Of a stretch of DNA of 64,000 bases, positions 15,134 through 23,279 are shown in pieces. The stretch covers positions 314,293 through 378,292 of the forward strand of contig CAWEGV010000004.1 of NCBI GenBank assembly GCA_963808615.1, read 5' to 3'. This DNA is from Palsa-504 sp963808615. Lineage in GTDB: Bacteria > Actinomycetota > Actinomycetes > Streptosporangiales > Streptosporangiaceae. Numbering within the stretch: position 1 is the first letter of the stretch; every line of letters begins with the position of its first letter. Made by a program: the position numbers and the translations under genes. Under the pieces are notes generated by a model that was given only the letters and a program-made list of their open reading frames with translations, ran no database searches and was not told the origin of the DNA.

Positions 15134-16438
15134 TCACTTGTTCTTGGTCTCCTCGTTCACCGCGGTGAGGGCGTCGGTCAGGATGGTCAGGCCCTCCTTG
15201 GCCTCGGCTTCGGTGAGCGTCAGGGGCGGTGCCATCCGCAGCGTGTGCCCGTACAGACCGCCCTTGCCGACCAGCAGCCCGCGCTCCTTGGTGGCCTCGA
15301 GCATCCTGGCGGCCAGCGGCGGGCTGGGCTTGCGGGTGGCCGGGTCCACCAGGTCCACGGCGAACATCAGGCCCTTGCCGCGCACGCCACCGACGATGTC
15401 GAGGTTCGCGGCCGCCTGGATGAGCCCGTCGATGATGAGCCGGCCGGTGACGGCGGCGTTGCGCTGCAGGTCATGGGAGAGCACGTAGTCCAGGGTGGCG
15501 TTGCCCGCCGCGGTGGCGACCGGGTTGCCGCCGAAGGTGGAGATGCCGTTGCCGCGGATCCCGTCGAGCAGCTCGCCCCGGGCGACCACCCCGCCGATGG
15601 CGAAGCCGTTACCCAGCCCCTTGGCGAACGTCATCGCGTCGGGCGTGATCCCGTGCGCGGAGATGCCCCAGAAGTGCTCGCCGGTACGTCCCCAGCCGGT
15701 CTGCACCTCGTCGGAGATCAGCAGGATGCCGTGCTCGTCGAGGACCTCCTTGTACGCGGCGAGCAGGCCGTCGGGCGGCATGGTGAACCCGCCCACGCCC
15801 TGGATCGGCTCGGCCAGCAGGCAGCCGACATCAGCCGGGTGGATGGCCGCGCTCAGCAGGGCCCGCAGGTCCTCCACGCAGGCCTTGATGTAGTCAGCGT
15901 CGGACAGGTTCCGGTAGGGGGCAAGCTGCCGGTCCGTGCCGTGCAGGTAATGAGTACCGAACGGGTCGTGGCTCGACATCTTCCAGGCCGCGTTGCCGGT
16001 CACCGAGACGGCGCCGAACGAGCGTCCGTGATAGCTGCCCCGCATGGCCAGCACCTGGCTGGCGCCGCGGGCGGTGAGCGCGGCCAGCAGGGCCGTTTCG
16101 TTCGCCTCGGTACCGGAGTTGGTGAAGAACACCTTGGCGTTATCGATGCCGGAGAGCCTGGCGATCTTCTCCGCCAGTTCGACCTGGTTGCGGATCAGGT
16201 AGAGCGTCGAGGTGTGCACCACCCCGCTGGCGATCTGCCGCTCGACCGCGTCGCGGACCTCGGGCACGTCGTAGCCGAGCATGTTGGTCAGGATGCCGGC
16301 GAAGAAGTCCAGGTAGCTGCGGCCCTGGCCGTCGGTGACCCGGCAGCCCTGGCCGCTGACGATCTCGATGGGCTCGTCGTAGTAGATCCCTACCCAGCTG
16401 GGGATGACCGCGCGATGGCGGGCGAGAAGCTCAGACAT
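15134..16438 (-). CDS. Class III PLP-dependent aminotransferase (omega-amino acid / beta-alanine type)
   Basis: The 434-residue protein has the class III fold: FTNSGTEANETALLAA, GSYHGRSFGAVSVTG, LAEPIQGVGGF, SDEVQTGWGRTGEHFWG and the Schiff-base Lys in FAKGLGNGF. Partnership with mmsA, which uses semialdehydes of beta-alanine and beta-aminoisobutyrate, suggests it transaminates those amino acids with pyruvate or another keto acid. Annotation as 4-aminobutyrate or alanine-glyoxylate transaminase is equally possible from sequence alone. It is first in the operon and divergent from the PucR regulator, from which it is separated by an inverted-repeat operator. Confidence 0.88.
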   Translation of the reverse strand: MSELLARHRAVIPSWVGIYYDEPIEIVSGQGCRVTDGQGRSYLDFFAGILTNMLGYDVPEVRDAVERQIASGVVHTSTLYLIRNQVELAEKIARLSGIDNAKVFFTNSGTEANETALLAALTARGASQVLAMRGSYHGRSFGAVSVTGNAAWKMSSHDPFGTHYLHGTDRQLAPYRNLSDADYIKACVEDLRALLSAAIHPADVGCLLAEPIQGVGGFTMPPDGLLAAYKEVLDEHGILLISDEVQTGWGRTGEHFWGISAHGITPDAMTFAKGLGNGFAIGGVVARGELLDGIRGNGISTFGGNPVATAAGNATLDYVLSHDLQRNAAVTGRLIIDGLIQAAANLDIVGGVRGKGLMFAVDLVDPATRKPSPPLAARMLEATKERGLLVGKGGLYGHTLRMAPPLTLTEAEAKEGLTILTDALTAVNEETKNK

Positions 16439-16477
16439 GGTCCCAGTCTGCTCTGGGCCGCAGGGTGAGCGAAACCG

Positions 16478-16517
16478 ACATTATGTAAGCCCTTTCGTCT
16501 ATTGTCTTACGTAATGT
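16478..16517. promoter_or_regulatory. Inverted-repeat operator between the aminotransferase and PucR genes
   Basis: Arms ACATTATGTAAG (16478-16489) and CTTACGTAATGT (16506-16517) match in 11 of 12 positions when inverted; each arm is itself A/T-rich in a GC-rich neighbourhood. The right arm covers the ATG at 16514 of the PucR gene. The arrangement fits autoregulation by PucR and control of the divergent beta-alanine operon. Confidence 0.6.
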
Positions 16518-18223
16518 TGCCTACTGTCGCCGATCTGCTCGGCCTCGATGTCATCCACCGGGGCAGCCCGCGGGTGCTCGCCGGTGCCGAGGGCCTGAGC
16601 GCCCGGGTCCGCTGGGTGCACGTACTGGAGATCGCGGACGCGGCGCACCTGCTGCAGGGCGGCGAGTTCGTGCTGACCACCGGGATCGCGCTGCCGTCCG
16701 AGCCAGCCCTGCTGGCCCGGTACGCGGCGGACCTGGCCGGGGCCGGGGTGAGCGCGCTGGCGGTCGAACTCGGCCGCCGGTATGTGGGGACGCTGCCGCC
16801 GGTGCTGGTCGGTGCCGCGGCCGACCGCGGCCTGACCCTGATCGCCTTCGAGCGCGAGGTTCCCTTCGTCGAGATCACCGAGGCGGTCCATGCCCTGATC
16901 ATCGACGCCCAGCTGGAGGAGCTGCGCGCCTCCGAGCGGCTGCATGAGGTCTTCACCGAGCTGTCCGTCGCGGGCGCGTCGCCGGACGAGATCGTCAGGC
17001 AAGCTGCGATCCTGGCCGGCCGGCCGGTGATCCTGGCCGACCTGTCCCACCGGGTGCTGGCCTGCGAGCCGGGCAGCGCCGACCCGGCCAGGCTGCTGGC
17101 CGGCTTCGCCCGGCGCAGCAGGGCGCTGACCGCGGCGGTCGCTTCGCCGCGGCGGACCGCCTACGACGAGGCGTCTGGCTGGCTGGTCACGCCGGTGGGC
17201 GCCCGGGGTGAGGACTGGGGGCGCGTGATCCTGGTCTGCGACGGCCCGCCCACCGCCACGGATACCGTGCTCATCGAGCGAGCGGCCACCACGCTGGCCC
17301 TGGGCCGCCTGCTCACGCGGCACCAGGAGAGCCTGGAGCGGCAGGCCCACCGGACGCTGATCAGCGGCATCATCTCGCAGGCGCACGCTGATCCGGCCGA
17401 GGCCGCGGTGCGGTCCAGGGCCCTCGGGGTGCCGGTCGACGGGCGCCAGCTCATCGCCATGGTGCTGCGGTTCCGCGATCCGGGACTTCGTGACCCACAG
17501 GGATCGAGCGGAGCGCTCGGGACATCCGCGGCGGCGCTGGGGATCTCCGCCCACGCTCGGGTGCTTGACCTGGCCGACGCGGCCGCCGCCGCGTGCCGGG
17601 CCGAGCGGATCCCTTCGCTGGTCGGGACCCTGGATGACGCCCGCGCAGGAGCCATGCTCTCGCTCGGCCCGCGGGTTGAGCCCGACGGCGTGCTGACCAG
17701 GCTGGCCACCTCGATCGGGGAGCGGGTCGGCACCGGCCCGGACGTGCTGGTGATCGGGGTGAGCGCGGCAGTCGGATCGATAAGAGATGTCCGCCGCTCG
17801 TTCCTGGAGGCCAGCCAGGTCGCCGACGTGGCCGCCCAGCGCCCCGGCGGCCGGGATCCGTCGGCGGGGCTGCGCACGCCGCTGTTCTACCGGCTGCCCG
17901 ACCTGCGGCTGCGCGGCCTGCTGCACCTGCTCCGCGACGACCCCCGACTGCAGACGTTCGTGGAGCGCGAACTCGGCGCGCTGCTCGCCTGCGACCCGGA
18001 TACCGGCCTGATCGAGGTGCTGGCCGCGTACCTGGCGGCCGGCGGCAACAAGGCCGAGGCGGCCAGGGCTTCGCATCTGGCCCGGCCCACGTTTTACGAG
18101 CGGCTCCGCCGGATCAAGCGGATCTGCGGCACCGACCTGGACTCGGCCGAGTCGCGGACCTCCCTGCACGTGGCGCTGCTGGCGCTGGACGCCTCCCGGG
18201 CCGCCCCGGCCCCGTCGGGCTAG
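16514..18223 (+). CDS. pucR: PucR-family transcriptional regulator
   Basis: The protein of about 569 residues starts with the PucR N-terminal ligand-sensing domain (VADLLGLDVIHRGSPRVLAGAEGLSARVRWVHVLEI, then FVLTTGIAL), has a GGDEF-like middle region, and ends with the PucR C-terminal helix-turn-helix (LAAYLAAGGNKAEAARASHLARPTFYERLRRIKR). Such regulators control purine, pyrimidine-derived or amino-acid catabolism. The divergent neighbour operon (aminotransferase and mmsA) points to beta-alanine or beta-aminoisobutyrate as the signal, which is inference. ATG at 16514 lies inside the right arm of the inverted repeat; a TTG at 16502 is the alternative. Confidence 0.9.
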   Translation: MLPTVADLLGLDVIHRGSPRVLAGAEGLSARVRWVHVLEIADAAHLLQGGEFVLTTGIALPSEPALLARYAADLAGAGVSALAVELGRRYVGTLPPVLVGAAADRGLTLIAFEREVPFVEITEAVHALIIDAQLEELRASERLHEVFTELSVAGASPDEIVRQAAILAGRPVILADLSHRVLACEPGSADPARLLAGFARRSRALTAAVASPRRTAYDEASGWLVTPVGARGEDWGRVILVCDGPPTATDTVLIERAATTLALGRLLTRHQESLERQAHRTLISGIISQAHADPAEAAVRSRALGVPVDGRQLIAMVLRFRDPGLRDPQGSSGALGTSAAALGISAHARVLDLADAAAAACRAERIPSLVGTLDDARAGAMLSLGPRVEPDGVLTRLATSIGERVGTGPDVLVIGVSAAVGSIRDVRRSFLEASQVADVAAQRPGGRDPSAGLRTPLFYRLPDLRLRGLLHLLRDDPRLQTFVERELGALLACDPDTGLIEVLAAYLAAGGNKAEAARASHLARPTFYERLRRIKRICGTDLDSAESRTSLHVALLALDASRAAPAPSG

Positions 18224-18243
18224 GGGACGCGGGCCACGCCTGA

Positions 18244-18741
18244 CTAGGCGTCGAGGACCTGTCCGGTCCGCTGCACCACGGGGGCCTGACAACTCCACGG
18301 GAAGTTGATCCAGCGGTCGGTGCGCTTCCATACGTAGTCGCACTTGATCAGCGACTGCGGCTTCTCGTAGATCACCGCCGTGCGCACGTCGTCCACCTGG
18401 TCCTTGATGAAGGCGTGGACCAGCTGCATGGTGCGGCCGGAATCGGCCACGTCATCGGCGATGAGCACCTTCTTTTCTGAGAAGTCCACCGCGCTGGGCA
18501 CCGGCGGCAGCATGACCGGCATGTCGAGCGTGGTGCCCATCCCGTCATAGAACTCCACGTTCGTCACGTGCAGGTTCTTGACCGCGAGCGCGTAGCCGAG
18601 CGAGGCGGCCAGGAACAGCCCGCCGCGAGCGATCGACAAGATCAGATCGGGATCGAACCCGTCGGCCGCGATGACCTTCGCCAGCTCCCGGGACGCGTCG
18701 CCGAACGCCTGCCAGCTGAGATTCTCACGCTCGTCGTCCAT
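18244..18741 (-). CDS. Phosphoribosyltransferase family protein
   Basis: The 165-residue protein is a type I phosphoribosyltransferase. The PRPP-binding signature VLIADDVADSGRTM lies at about two thirds of the length, preceded by the flexible-loop strand ILSIARGGLFLAASLGY. The C-terminal CDYVWKRTDRWINFPW resembles xanthine/hypoxanthine-type enzymes (hood region with aromatic residues). It probably salvages a purine base with PRPP, fitting the neighbouring PucR gene, but it could be a PRTase-fold regulator. ATG at 18741 is preferred to 18759; neither has a clear ribosome-binding site. Confidence 0.85.
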   Translation of the reverse strand: MDDERENLSWQAFGDASRELAKVIAADGFDPDLILSIARGGLFLAASLGYALAVKNLHVTNVEFYDGMGTTLDMPVMLPPVPSAVDFSEKKVLIADDVADSGRTMQLVHAFIKDQVDDVRTAVIYEKPQSLIKCDYVWKRTDRWINFPWSCQAPVVQRTGQVLDA

Positions 18742-19006
18742 AACCGCTCTCATCGCCAAGGAGCGTTAGGCAAGACCGGTCGCGAGTGCAGGCCTTTCGG
18801 GCCTGCGCGAGCGGCCCGGTGCGGTTAGCGCGGGCAGCAACCACAACGGGTCCTTGCATAACGCGAACTTTCGCATAAGACACAAGGTCCTGATGGCCAT
18901 GGTGTCACGTCGGGGGCGCCCGGATGAAGGCGCAGCCACCGGACCGGTTGCTGGCCGTGCAACGATCTGGCGGTCTACCGTGCTCTTAGGTGGTGTGGAG
19001 CCGGTG

Positions 19007-19549
19007 GTGTCCGATCCTCCCGACGAGCTTGCCGCCGTCCCTGACATCATCGCCACGGACGACGGCGAGGACTTCAGCGCGTTCGTCACCTCCCGGTGGC
19101 CGGGACTGGTCAGGCTGGCCTTCGGCCTGACCGGGGACCGGTGGATGGCCGAAGACCTCGCGCAGACGGCCCTGGCCAAGGCCTATGTCGCCTGGCGGCG
19201 GGTCAGCCGGGCCGACGACCCCGACGCCTACCTGCGGCGCATCCTGGTGAACGCGAGCAACCGCCGGTTCCGCAGGCGCCGGGTGACCGAGCAGCCCGGC
19301 GACCCGCCGGAAACGGCGGTCGACGGTCCCGCCGAGCTGGTGAGCGAGCGGGCCGCCCTGCTGGCGGCGCTGCGCCAGCTGCCGCCCAGGCAGCGCGCGG
19401 TCGTGGTGCTTCGTTACTGGGAGGATCTGACCGACGCGCAGATCGCCGCGTCGCTGGGCTGCTCGCCCGGCACGGTCCGCAGCCAGCTGTCGCGCGCCCT
19501 GGCTAAGCTGCGGACGAGCGCGGCCCTCGCAGGAGGTGATGAGACATGA
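19007..19549 (+). CDS. SigE-family ECF RNA polymerase sigma factor
   Basis: The 180-residue protein has region 2 (FSAFVTSRWPGLVRLAFGLTGDRWMAEDLAQTALAKAYVAW) and region 4 (RQLPPRQRAVVVLRYWEDLTDAQIAASLGCSPGTVRSQLSRALAKLR) of the 'SigE family' ECF sigma factors found in actinomycetes. The frame is open back to 18854, but GTG at 19007 is preceded by TGTGGAG and gives the usual length. Its TGA overlaps the ATG of the next gene (ATGA), so sigma factor and membrane partner are translated together. That arrangement suggests the partner modulates the sigma factor. Confidence 0.9.
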   Translation: MSDPPDELAAVPDIIATDDGEDFSAFVTSRWPGLVRLAFGLTGDRWMAEDLAQTALAKAYVAWRRVSRADDPDAYLRRILVNASNRRFRRRRVTEQPGDPPETAVDGPAELVSERAALLAALRQLPPRQRAVVVLRYWEDLTDAQIAASLGCSPGTVRSQLSRALAKLRTSAALAGGDET

Positions 19550-20697
19550 CCGCCACCGAGGACCGGGACCTGCGGCGGGCGATGCACGACCTGCTCCAGG
19601 CGGTGCCACCGTCACCCGCGCCGCTCGAGGGGATCGTCCGGCGGGGCAAGGGCGTCCGCCTGCGGCGTGCGGGGGCCGTCGTGGGCGCCCTGGGCATGGC
19701 CGGAATCGTCGCCGTCGCCGTGCTGGCTCCGCCGGGCAGCCGCCGCCCGGCGGTCCCGGTTACGACTCCAGTCGGCCCGGTGGCACCTGGTGGTGTATTC
19801 GCCCAGGGCCGCGCGGACGGGCACGCGTGGCAGCTCGCCGTTCAGGACATCGCCGACCCCGGGTACCTGTGCCAGCCCGCGGTCGTGCTCAACGGCACGG
19901 ATGCCGACCCGGTGTTCCCCGCGGCAGGGAACGCCGCCGTCGTCGGCCTGGGACCCTCCCTCCCAGGGGTCGGCTTCGGGTTCATCCAGGTGCCCGCCGC
20001 GGTCAGCGGGGTGGTGGTGAACGGCCAGGCGGACGTGCGGGCCGTGACCGTGGCCGCATGCGGCCTCCGCTTCCATCTCGTCGGCTTCGCCTACCCGCTG
20101 GCTATGGCGGTCAGAGTCACTCTGGCCCACCCTCCGCCGGGCTGGCAGGCCGTCTTCACCATGCCGCCGGTCAGCGTTCAGCCACCCTCCAGGTCCACCA
20201 CGCCGGAGAATGCGGGCCTGTGGGTCAATGCCTACCCGGCCGGGGACGCGGAGGGTTCGGGCCCCCTGGACTCGGGATCGGTCACCGGCTCGGACTGGAC
20301 CATACAGATCCAGTTCGGGACCGGCGGAGATTGCTATGCGTTCGTCGCGTCAGGCTCGGCAGGCACCACCCAGATGGGCTATTGCGGCCCGGTCAGCACG
20401 CCGACGGGCCCGGAAACCATCATGGCCCTGCCGCTGGGTGGTTTCTCTTCTCCGCCCAACGGTCTCACCGGCTATGCCGTTCAGGTGAGCCCGGCCACCG
20501 CTGGCCTCAAGGCGACGCTGTCCAATGGCACTTCCGAGCTCGCGCAGTTTTGCCTGGTGGACGGGAGGAACTACGCGGCGTTCGTCGTCCCCGACCCGCT
20601 CCGGCTCTCCCGCCTGACCTGGCTCAATGCCGCAGGCCAGGTCATAGCCAGCACCACCACGCTGCCCCGGTACGGATACGTCCAGTTCCAGCCCTGA
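19546..20697 (+). CDS. Membrane-anchored partner of the ECF sigma factor (anti-sigma-like, unknown exported domain)
   Basis: The 383-residue protein has a cytosolic N-terminus of about 38 residues (DRDLRRAMHDLLQAVPPSPAPLEGIVRRG) like the small segments of SigE-family partner proteins. One transmembrane helix follows (about 42-62) and then a 310-residue exported domain of Gly, Val and Pro-rich beta character with several Cys. I do not recognise the exported domain. The four-base overlap with the sigma gene makes an anti-sigma or sensor role likely, though no zinc-binding anti-sigma (ZAS) motif HxxxCxxC is present. Confidence 0.65.
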   Translation: MTATEDRDLRRAMHDLLQAVPPSPAPLEGIVRRGKGVRLRRAGAVVGALGMAGIVAVAVLAPPGSRRPAVPVTTPVGPVAPGGVFAQGRADGHAWQLAVQDIADPGYLCQPAVVLNGTDADPVFPAAGNAAVVGLGPSLPGVGFGFIQVPAAVSGVVVNGQADVRAVTVAACGLRFHLVGFAYPLAMAVRVTLAHPPPGWQAVFTMPPVSVQPPSRSTTPENAGLWVNAYPAGDAEGSGPLDSGSVTGSDWTIQIQFGTGGDCYAFVASGSAGTTQMGYCGPVSTPTGPETIMALPLGGFSSPPNGLTGYAVQVSPATAGLKATLSNGTSELAQFCLVDGRNYAAFVVPDPLRLSRLTWLNAAGQVIASTTTLPRYGYVQFQP

Positions 20698-20716
20698 GCC
20701 ATCGCTTGCGGAATTC

Positions 20717-20732
20717 TCTGACTAAAGTCAGA
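20717..20732. promoter_or_regulatory. 16-bp palindrome, probable MarR operator kept upstream of the broken MarR-GNAT gene
   Basis: TCTGACTAAAGTCAGA is a perfect inverted repeat (arms TCTGACT and AGTCAGA, spacer AA) ending two bases before ATG 20735. Palindromes of this type and position are usual for autoregulated MarR-family genes. The downstream gene has lost most of its MarR domain. Confidence 0.55.
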
Positions 20733-20734
20733 TA

Positions 20735-21208
20735 ATGGACCGGAACATGATCGACCGGGTCCGGACGTTCAACCGGGACCCGAGGCCCGCCGCACCGTCG
20801 AGGCCTACGTCACCGAACTGGCCCAGCGCTTCGACGAAGGATTCGATCCCGCCCTCAGCATCTCCGCCGCCGACGAGGAGATATCTCCACCCGCGGGGTT
20901 GTTCCTGATCGCCACCCTGCACTCCGATCCGGTCGGGTGCGGGGCGCTCAAGTTCCACCCCGGCGCGCCGGCCGAGATCAAGCGGATGTGGGTCGCTGCC
21001 GGGGTACGGGGACTCGGCCTCGGCCGCCGGCTCCTGGCCGAGCTGGAGGCCCGCGCCGCGGCCGGCGGCGTCCGCGCCCTCCGGCTGGAGACCAACCGCG
21101 CCCTGGCCGAGGCGATCAGCCTGTACCGGTCGGCAGGCTACCGAAAGGTCGCGGCGTTCAACGACGAGCCCTACGCCCACCACTGGTTCGAGAAGACCCT
21201 CGGCTTAG
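20735..21208 (+). pseudogene. Broken bifunctional MarR-GNAT gene (MarR domain deleted, acetyltransferase domain out of frame)
   Basis: ATG 20735 encodes MDRNMIDRVRTFNR, the start of the well-known MarR/GNAT fusion proteins. From about 20773 the matching frame is one step off and reads GPEARRTVEAYVTELAQRFD, EGFDPALSISAADEEISPP, a GNAT core with GCGALKFHPGAPAEIKRMWV and VRGLGLGRRLLAELEARA (acetyl-CoA loop), then SLYRSAGYRKVAAFNDEPY and HHWFEKTLG. About 150 residues of MarR sequence are missing between. The GNAT frame has only a TTG (20899) as possible start, and it misses a stop: TAG lies one base out of frame at 21206. The acetyltransferase is probably not made normally. Confidence 0.65.
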
Positions 21209-21792
21209 CGCGAACCTGCCTCACGGGCGGCGTCCTCCAGCTGGGCGCGATAGTTCTCCCACCAGGCCTGGTTGCCCGGCGGCAGGTTGTCGTAGTCCTG
21301 GCTTATTCCGGCGGCTCCGTCGATGAGCTCGCGGACGAGGTCGGCGTGCCCGGCGTGCCGGTGGGTCTCGGCGATCACGTGCACCAGGATCTTGTGCAGC
21401 GTGACCTGACCGTGGTCCCCCCACCAGGGCACGTGGCCGATCGCGTCCAGGCCCAGCGCGCCGATCGTGGCGTCGGAGTGCGCCCATGCCCGGTGATACA
21501 GCCCGACGATCTCGTCGCGTGACTGGCCGGGCGTCGCCCACATGTCCGCGTTGGGCTCGGCGCCCTTATCCAGCCAGGGCAATGGCACGCCGGACGGCCG
21601 GCCGAACACCTCGCCGAAGTACCCGAGCTCCATGCTCGCCACGTGCTTGACCAGTCCCAGCAGGTTGGTGCCGGTGCGCACCATGGGGCGGCGGATGTCG
21701 TACTCGGAAAGCCCGTCGAGCTTCCACAGCAAGGCGTCCCGGCCCTCCTGAAGGTAGCTGCGGAGGTCCGCCTTGGGATCCGGTTCGGTCAT
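21205..21792 (-). CDS. DinB-family (DUF664) protein
   Basis: The 195-residue protein is a DinB-like four-helix bundle. Helix 1 holds LLGLVKHVASMELGYFGEVFGRP, and the third metal-binding segment is TLHKILVHVIAETHRHAGHADLVRE. The three His in these segments (KHV and HRHAGH) form the usual divalent-metal site. Many relatives act in thiol (mycothiol or bacillithiol) dependent transfer reactions, but the reaction here is unknown. ATG at 21792 was preferred to the longer frame to 21891, whose extra residues are Arg-rich and unlike the family. It is convergent with the broken MarR-GNAT gene and divergent from the DUF59 gene. Confidence 0.88.
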   Translation of the reverse strand: MTEPDPKADLRSYLQEGRDALLWKLDGLSEYDIRRPMVRTGTNLLGLVKHVASMELGYFGEVFGRPSGVPLPWLDKGAEPNADMWATPGQSRDEIVGLYHRAWAHSDATIGALGLDAIGHVPWWGDHGQVTLHKILVHVIAETHRHAGHADLVRELIDGAAGISQDYDNLPPGNQAWWENYRAQLEDAAREAGSR

Positions 21793-21866
21793 AAGGGAGA
21801 GTCTGCCACGCCCGGTCCGGCCCTCCCGGCCTTGCCATCTGCTACCACGGGGCTGACGATGACAAT

Positions 21867-22244
21867 ATGTCCGAGCTGCCGACGTGGGCACGCGACGCGC
21901 TGGCCGGGGTCTACGATCCCTGCTGCCAGGAGAAGGGCATCTCGGTCCTGGACATGGGCCTGGTGCGCTCGGTCAGGGTCGAAGACGGGAAAGCCACGGT
22001 CGAGCTGCTGCTGACCTCCGGCTGGTGCCCGTTCGCCGCCACCGTGCTCACCCAGGTGAAGGAGCAGATCCTCGGCCAGCCGGGCATCAGCGACGCCGAC
22101 GTGTCGATCGTCTGGGACGAAGCCTGGACCACCGACCGGCTGTCGCCCCGGGCCCGGAGCATCCTGCGGTTCCTGCCGCCGCCCGCGGCGGTGCCGGACC
22201 GGGACGCCTACATCCGCGCACACCTTAAGGAGCAGCCGCCATGA
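21867..22244 (+). CDS. MIP18/DUF59 family metal-sulfur cluster protein
   Basis: The 125-residue protein is of the MIP18/PaaD/SufT type. It has the N-terminal helix, VYDPCCQEKGISVLDMGLVRSV (family DPEL..ISVVDLGLV pattern) and LTSGWCPFA with the conserved Cys, then a helix and a C-terminal extension of about 40 residues. Relatives help in iron-sulfur cluster insertion or act as subunits of hydroxylases. Its TGA overlaps the ATG of the amidohydrolase (ATGA), so the two are translationally coupled and probably act together, perhaps maturing or metallating that enzyme. That role is inference. Confidence 0.85.
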   Translation: MSELPTWARDALAGVYDPCCQEKGISVLDMGLVRSVRVEDGKATVELLLTSGWCPFAATVLTQVKEQILGQPGISDADVSIVWDEAWTTDRLSPRARSILRFLPPPAAVPDRDAYIRAHLKEQPP

Positions 22245-23248
22245 TCGACGACGCCTTCGTGTTCGACTGCGTGGCGCATGTGTTCAATTTCGACCCGAAG
22301 AACGCGTTCGGCCAGGCGGGCCTGCTGTTCGACAATCACCTGTATGCGTTCCACAATGCCCTGACCCCGGAGGAGGACCGGTACAAGCTGCCGTCCGAGG
22401 ACTTCCTGCGTGAGTGGACGCCCTCAGACATCCGCAAGATGGTGTTCGAAGAGTCCGACACGGACATGCTGGTGGCGATGCCGCTGCCGCTGACCGACCT
22501 GTTCCGCGACGGCCTGTCGCCCTGGGAGGCCTGCGCCGACCTGGCCGGCCGCGACCCGGATCGGACCGTGTTCTGGGGCTCGGTCAACCCGCTCGAGGGA
22601 CGCAAGGCGCTCGAGCTGATGGAGCGCCAGGTCGGGGAGTTCGGAGCCCGGGCGTTCAAGTTCTACAACGTGCGTTATGACTACGGGAAGCCGTACCCGT
22701 GGCGGATGGACGACCCGAACATCGCCTTTCCCGTCTTCGAGAAGGCGCAGGAACTTGGCGTGAACCTGATCGGCGTGCACAAGGGCGTGCCGCTCGGCCC
22801 GCAGCCGATCGAGCACACCCAGACCTGGGATATGGACGGGGCCGCGGCCAACTTCCCCGACATCAACTTCGTCATCTTCCACGTCGGGCTGCCGTTCCTC
22901 GACGAGACCTGCTGGCAGCTCATCCGGTACCCGAACCTGTACGCCTCGATCGCGGCCACGATCAACTTCGTGGTGAGAGCGCCCCGGATGTTCGCCGAGA
23001 TCCTCGGCAAGCTGCTGTTCTGGTGCGGCGAGGACAAGATCATCTACGGCTCGGAGGCGCCGCTGTTCCATCCCCAGTGGGCGCTGCGGGCGTTCATGGA
23101 CTTCCAGATCCCCGAGGACCTGTGCGCAGGCTACGGCTACCCCCAGCTCACCGACCAGGCCAAGCGCAAGATCCTGGGCGAGAACCTGCTTCGCCTGCAC
23201 GGCATGGACCTGGCCGAGGCCAAGGCCCGCGTGGCAGGCAAGAGCTAA
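22241..23248 (+). CDS. Amidohydrolase-2 (ACMSD-like) family protein
   Basis: The 335-residue TIM-barrel protein shows an amidohydrolase-2 layout. An N-terminal DCVAHVFN stands where HxH would bind metal (only the second His is kept). GVHKGVPLGP and FHVGLPFLDE supply later His ligands, and YGSEAPLFHP stands at the place of the GSDYP Asp ligand (Glu instead). Decarboxylase or hydrolase chemistry on a carboxylic acid is possible. It is coupled to the DUF59 gene by a four-base overlap, and I remember similar pairs in other actinomycetes. Substrate is unknown and the metal set is not canonical. Confidence 0.82.
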   Translation: MIDDAFVFDCVAHVFNFDPKNAFGQAGLLFDNHLYAFHNALTPEEDRYKLPSEDFLREWTPSDIRKMVFEESDTDMLVAMPLPLTDLFRDGLSPWEACADLAGRDPDRTVFWGSVNPLEGRKALELMERQVGEFGARAFKFYNVRYDYGKPYPWRMDDPNIAFPVFEKAQELGVNLIGVHKGVPLGPQPIEHTQTWDMDGAAANFPDINFVIFHVGLPFLDETCWQLIRYPNLYASIAATINFVVRAPRMFAEILGKLLFWCGEDKIIYGSEAPLFHPQWALRAFMDFQIPEDLCAGYGYPQLTDQAKRKILGENLLRLHGMDLAEAKARVAGKS

Positions 23249-23279
23249 GGATCTTCAAAGGCCTGCGGTGGAGCGCCGC

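Noticed and set aside
16499..18343. 614-codon minus-strand frame opposite pucR
   Set aside because: No family features; pucR on the plus strand has both N- and C-terminal PucR signatures.
18788..18806. Hairpin GCAGGCC / GGCCTGC between the phosphoribosyltransferase and sigma factor genes
   Set aside because: The stem is only 7 bp and has no T run or clear position relative to a promoter; too weak to list as terminator or operator.
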